The notes beneath the pieces were generated by a model. The model did not search any database. It was not told the DNA's origin and saw only the letters and a program-made list of their open reading frames with translations. A stretch of DNA of 64,000 bases from Pseudomonas soli (GTDB taxonomy: Bacteria > Pseudomonadota > Gammaproteobacteria > Pseudomonadales > Pseudomonadaceae), in assembly GCF_900110655.1 (NCBI RefSeq), contig NZ_FOEQ01000005.1, forward strand, positions 62,001-126,000, in the 5' to 3' direction. This document shows positions 60,688-64,000 of this stretch, piece by piece. Numbering within the stretch: position 1 is the first letter of the stretch; every line of letters begins with the position of its first letter. The translations under genes were made by a program, and so were the position numbers.

Positions 60688-61593
60688 TTAGAAACGCAGG
60701 CGGACCCCGGCCACCCACCGGGTCTGGCCGCTGTCCTCGTCATTCGCTCGGGCCTGCTCGGCGCGGTTGCCGTGCAGGCGGTTGAAGCTGACCCCGACAT
60801 AGGGCGCGAACGCCCGGGTGATCTCGTAGCGCAGGCGCAGGCCCACCTCGCTTTCTGCAAGCCCCGCGCCTTGCTCGCGCCCGGCGTCGTTGCGCCCGAA
60901 GAAGTTGGCTTCGACGGTCGGCTCGAGGACCCAGCGATTGCTCAGCAGCATAGCGTAAGCGACCTCCAGGCGCAGCGCGGTCTGCTGCCGCTCGCCGGCG
61001 TAGGCGGTGGCTTCCAGCTCCAGGCCGTAGAGCGGCGTGCCCTGGATGCCGAAGGCGGCCCAGGCCTGGCCGCTGGCGGGCTTGAAGTCCTGGCGTACAC
61101 CGCCGACCAGCTCCCACCAGGGGCTGATGGCATGGCCCCAGAGTGCCTGCAGCTCGGCCTTGTGGGTCTTGCCCTGTTCACGTTCACCCTCGCTGCGCAG
61201 CCACAGGCGGTCGATATCGCCGCCGACCCAGGCGGTGGCGTTCCAGTTCAGGGCGCCACTGTTTTCGAAGTTCTGGTACTCCAGCTGGTCGACGATCACT
61301 GCCCAGTTGGTTGCCCGGTCGTGCACCTGATGCCCCGGCAGCGGCGGGAAGGCGGCGCGGCGGTCGGCGTCGGTGACTACCGGCAAGGGTGTGCGTGGTT
61401 GGTCGGGGGGCGTCGCCGCGTGGTTCATCAGGCTGTGGTCCATGGGCATGCTGCCATGGTTCACCTGGCCGTGATCCATTGGCATGGTGCCATGGTTCAT
61501 GTGGTCCATACCCGTGGCCAGTGCCCGTTCACTGACCAGCAAGGCCAGCAGCGCGACACCGGTGGCGAAGCTGCGGTTGCGGTTCTCATTCAT
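60688..61593 (-). CDS. copB: Copper resistance protein B
   Basis: The 301-residue outer-membrane protein has a signal peptide and a Met/His-rich N-terminal part with repeats of the MDHGxMxH type ([19 protein letters not shown]), then the CopB beta-barrel domain starting [19 protein letters not shown]. The barrel ends ...WVAGVRLRF with the terminal Phe of outer-membrane proteins. It overlaps copA by 8 bases. The Met/His repeats bind copper. Confidence 0.93.
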   Translation of the reverse strand: MNENRNRSFATGVALLALLVSERALATGMDHMNHGTMPMDHGQVNHGSMPMDHSLMNHAATPPDQPRTPLPVVTDADRRAAFPPLPGHQVHDRATNWAVIVDQLEYQNFENSGALNWNATAWVGGDIDRLWLRSEGEREQGKTHKAELQALWGHAISPWWELVGGVRQDFKPASGQAWAAFGIQGTPLYGLELEATAYAGERQQTALRLEVAYAMLLSNRWVLEPTVEANFFGRNDAGREQGAGLAESEVGLRLRYEITRAFAPYVGVSFNRLHGNRAEQARANDEDSGQTRWVAGVRLRF

Positions 61594-63313
61594 CGACCCG
61601 TACCTCGCGGAACATGCCGGTCTCCATGTGGTAGAGCAGGTGGCAGTGGTAGGCCCAGCGGCCCAGGGCGTCGGCGGTCACACGGTAGCTGCGCCGGCTG
61701 CCGGGAGGGATGTCGAGGGTGTGCTTGCGTACCAGGAAGCGCCCTTGTTCATCTTCCAGGTCGCTCCACATGCCATGCAGGTGGATGGGGTGGGTCATCA
61801 TGGTGTCGTTGACCAGGGTGATGCGCACCCGCTCGCCATACTTCAGACGCAGCGGCTCGGCATCGCTGAACTTGATGCCGTCAAACGACCAGGCGAAGCG
61901 TTCCATGTGCCCGGTCAGGTGCAGTTCGATGTCCCGCGATGGCTCGCGTCCGTCCGGATCGGGGTAGGGGCTGCGCAGGTCGGCGTAGGTCAGCACTCGG
62001 CGGCCGTTGTCGCGCAGGCCGATGCCTGGGTCGGCCAGGTTGGCGCGGGGCGCCATGGTTTGCATGTCCACCAGCGGGTTGTCGGTTTCGCTGGCTGGAT
62101 GGCTTTGCATCATGGCCATGGCCGAGTGGTCCATGCCCGCCATGCTGCCGTGGTCCATCCCCGGCATGTTCGCATGGTCCATCTGGCCCATGCCGCCATG
62201 CCCCATGTCGTCCATGCTCAGCACCGGGCGTGGATCCGGCTCGGGCACTTGAGCTTGCAATCCGGCGGCGCGGGCCAGGGTGCCACGGGCGAAGCCGGTG
62301 CGGTCCATGCTCTGGGCGAACAAGGTATAGGCGGGCAGGTCGCCCACGGTGACCAGCACATCGTAGGTCTCGGCCACGGCGATGCGCAGCTCATCCACGG
62401 TCACCGGGGTCACCGGCAGGCCATCGGCGGCGATCACTGTGAGTGTCAGGCCGGGAATGCGGAAGTCGAAATAGGTCATCGCCGAGGCGTTGATCAGGCG
62501 CAGGCGCACGGTCTCGCCGGGCTGGAACAGGCAGGTGAAGTTGCCGTCCGGTGGCTGGCCATTGAGCAGGTAGGTGTAGCCGGCGGCGCTGATGTCGGCG
62601 AGGTCGGTGGGGCTCATGCGCATCTTCGCCCAGGCCCAGCGGTTGTCGAGGGTGTTGCGCCAGCCGCTTTCGGCGACATCGTTTATGAAGTCACCCACCG
62701 TGCGCTTGTGGTAGTTGAAGGCGTCGGACTGTTTCTTCAGCGTGGCCATCAGCGCTTCCGGCGCCTGGTCCGACCAGTCGCTGAACAGCAGCACATGATC
62801 GCGCTGGTAGCTGTGCTGCTCAGGTTCGCGGGGATCGATGACGATGGCGCCGTACACGCCGGCCTGCTCCTGCAAGCCGGAGTGGCTGTGGTACCAGTAG
62901 GTGCCGCTCTGGCGCAGGGTGAACTGGTAGAGGTAGTCGCCACCAGGTTCGATGCCGGCGAAGCTAAGGCCCGGCACGCCGTCCATGTTGGCTGGCAGGA
63001 TGATGCCGTGCCAGTGGATCGAGGTGGCCTGGTCCAGGCGGTTGCGCACGCGCAGGGTGACGGTGTCGCCCTCGCGCCAGCGCAGCTGCGGGCCGGGCAG
63101 GCTGGCGTTGATGGTCTGCGCGGTGCGCGGGCGGCCGGTGATGTTGACCGGGGTCTGGCCGATGAACAGCTCGAACTGCTGTCCACTCAGGTCGTGCAGC
63201 GGCAAGCGCCCCTCTGCTGCCTGGGCCAGCGGGCGCCACAGGCCAAGGCCGGCCAGGGCGGTGGCGGCGCCCAGGCCCTTGACGAAGGTGCGGCGGGTTG
63301 GAGTCGGTGGCAT
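61586..63313 (-). CDS. copA: Copper resistance multicopper oxidase CopA (PcoA)
   Basis: The 575-residue protein has a Tat signal ([11 protein letters not shown]) and the four copper ligand motifs [22 protein letters not shown] and [13 protein letters not shown] Met-rich insert with MDHxxMxGM repeats lies at about residues 365-405. It oxidises or sequesters Cu(I) in the periplasm. It is the first gene of copA-copB and lies behind a cop-box-like site. No copRS genes are in the window. Confidence 0.95.
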   Translation of the reverse strand: MPPTPTRRTFVKGLGAATALAGLGLWRPLAQAAEGRLPLHDLSGQQFELFIGQTPVNITGRPRTAQTINASLPGPQLRWREGDTVTLRVRNRLDQATSIHWHGIILPANMDGVPGLSFAGIEPGGDYLYQFTLRQSGTYWYHSHSGLQEQAGVYGAIVIDPREPEQHSYQRDHVLLFSDWSDQAPEALMATLKKQSDAFNYHKRTVGDFINDVAESGWRNTLDNRWAWAKMRMSPTDLADISAAGYTYLLNGQPPDGNFTCLFQPGETVRLRLINASAMTYFDFRIPGLTLTVIAADGLPVTPVTVDELRIAVAETYDVLVTVGDLPAYTLFAQSMDRTGFARGTLARAAGLQAQVPEPDPRPVLSMDDMGHGGMGQMDHANMPGMDHGSMAGMDHSAMAMMQSHPASETDNPLVDMQTMAPRANLADPGIGLRDNGRRVLTYADLRSPYPDPDGREPSRDIELHLTGHMERFAWSFDGIKFSDAEPLRLKYGERVRITLVNDTMMTHPIHLHGMWSDLEDEQGRFLVRKHTLDIPPGSRRSYRVTADALGRWAYHCHLLYHMETGMFREVRVDE

Positions 63314-63380
63314 GGCGTGCTCTCGCTACGAAATTGCCACCATCCTTGCCGCCAGCGCCTGTCAGCCACCTGAGGCGTGG

Positions 63381-63395
63381 ATTACAGATTTGTCA
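63381..63395 (-). promoter_or_regulatory. cop-box-like operator ahead of copA
   Basis: On the minus strand TGACAAATCTGTAAT fits the TGACA-N4-TGTnAT layout of CopR/CusR/PcoR sites. It is 68 bases before the copA start and touches the last codon of trhP. Confidence 0.6.
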
Positions 63396-64000
63396 GGCAG
63401 CGGCCTCGGCGCCTTCCAGGTCGCGCATCAGCAAGCCGAATTCCAGGGACACCTGCTCGGGGATCGGCAGGTAGACCACATGGCCATCGCCCGGCGCCAC
63501 CTCGATGGCCTGCTGCTGACGGTCGCACAGGCGGTGCAGGTCGAAGTGGTAGTTGCCGCGCGGAGTCATCAGTTCCAGATGGTCGCCCACGGCGAAACGG
63601 TTCTTCACCTTCACTTCGGCCAGGCCGTCCACGCGCACCCCGGTCAGCTCGCCGACGAACTGCTGGCGCTCGGACAGCGAATTGCCGCGCTGGTAGTTCT
63701 GGTACTCGTCGTGCACGTGGCGGCGCAGAAAGCCTTCGGTGTAGCCGCGCTGGGCGAGGGATTCGAGGTTGACCATCAAACCGCGGTCGAATGGCCGCCC
63801 GGCCACTGCGTCGTCGATGGCCTGGCGGTAGGACTGCACGGCGCGGGCGCAGTAGAAGTGCGATTTGGTACGACCTTCGATCTTCAGCGAATGCACGCCC
63901 ATATGTGCCAGGCGCTCGACGTGCTGGATGGCGCGCAGGTCCTTGGCGTTCATGATGTAGGTGCCGTGTTCGTCCTCGAATGCCGGCATCTCTTCGCCCG
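63393..64000 (-). CDS. trhP: tRNA 5-hydroxyuridine modification protein, C-terminal part (runs off the window)
   Basis: The visible 202 codons belong to a U32-family protein of the YegQ/TrhP type: FEDEHGTYIMNAKDLRAIQH, LKIEGRTKSHFYCARAVQSY and MVNLESLAQRGYTEGFLRR are family marks. TrhP takes part in prephenate-dependent hydroxylation of U34 in tRNA. The N-terminal part lies beyond 64000. It ends 79 bases before copA on the same strand. Confidence 0.88.
   Translation of the reverse strand, partial: GEEMPAFEDEHGTYIMNAKDLRAIQHVERLAHMGVHSLKIEGRTKSHFYCARAVQSYRQAIDDAVAGRPFDRGLMVNLESLAQRGYTEGFLRRHVHDEYQNYQRGNSLSERQQFVGELTGVRVDGLAEVKVKNRFAVGDHLELMTPRGNYHFDLHRLCDRQQQAIEVAPGDGHVVYLPIPEQVSLEFGLLMRDLEGAEAAA

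Overview
The window reads as a chromosome segment of a Pseudomonas, most likely of the P. putida group. The grounds are uniformly high GC, the order cysH-pabB, the GntR-regulated 2-methylcitrate cluster (prpB-prpC-acnD-prpF-prpD) facing acnB, and repeated REP-type inverted pairs with the core GCTCCCAC. These assignments come from recognising protein families by eye; no searches were run.

Layout: 1-4871 holds the 5' end of cysH, then pabB, then a three-gene set (ATP-grasp ligase, 7TM inactive transglutaminase, RimB-like protease). 5071-16386 is propionate catabolism plus acnB. 16779-34970 is ordinary core and accessory genome: DUF1289, queD, a patatin-like protein, two PepSY proteins with a two-component system, an HPP-CBS membrane protein, a universal stress protein, miaE, a nitrilase-family enzyme, a LysR / binding protein / ureohydrolase group, a PQQ-type sugar dehydrogenase, zapE and a DinB-like protein.

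34978-58599 is a compact type III secretion island of the Ysc family, the family of Yersinia Ysc and P. aeruginosa Psc. It contains a class I chaperone, the activator exsA, a yscB-to-yscL block, a reverse-strand yscN-to-yscU block, the gatekeeper/export-gate block yopN-tyeA-sycN-yscX-yscY-yscV, the translocator operon lcrV-lcrH-yopB-yopD, and a 403-residue unrecognised protein that is the best effector candidate. Four promoters in the island share one architecture: CTAMAAANNNGCGNC, 11 bases, exactly 21 bases, then TANNNT. That fits control by ExsA. Genes for ExsC, ExsD, ExsE, LcrG, LcrR and the secretin pilotin are not seen in the island, and SctC, SctD and YscH are all short, so this is a reduced Ysc system. 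Its gene order is a circular permutation of the P. aeruginosa order as I remember it.

58669-64000 returns to core genome: a secreted alpha/beta hydrolase, a copper-linked run (YqaA-type membrane protein, DUF411 protein, copB, copA) preceded by a cop-box-like site, and the 3' part of trhP. No tRNA, rRNA, integrase, insertion sequence or CRISPR array was seen.
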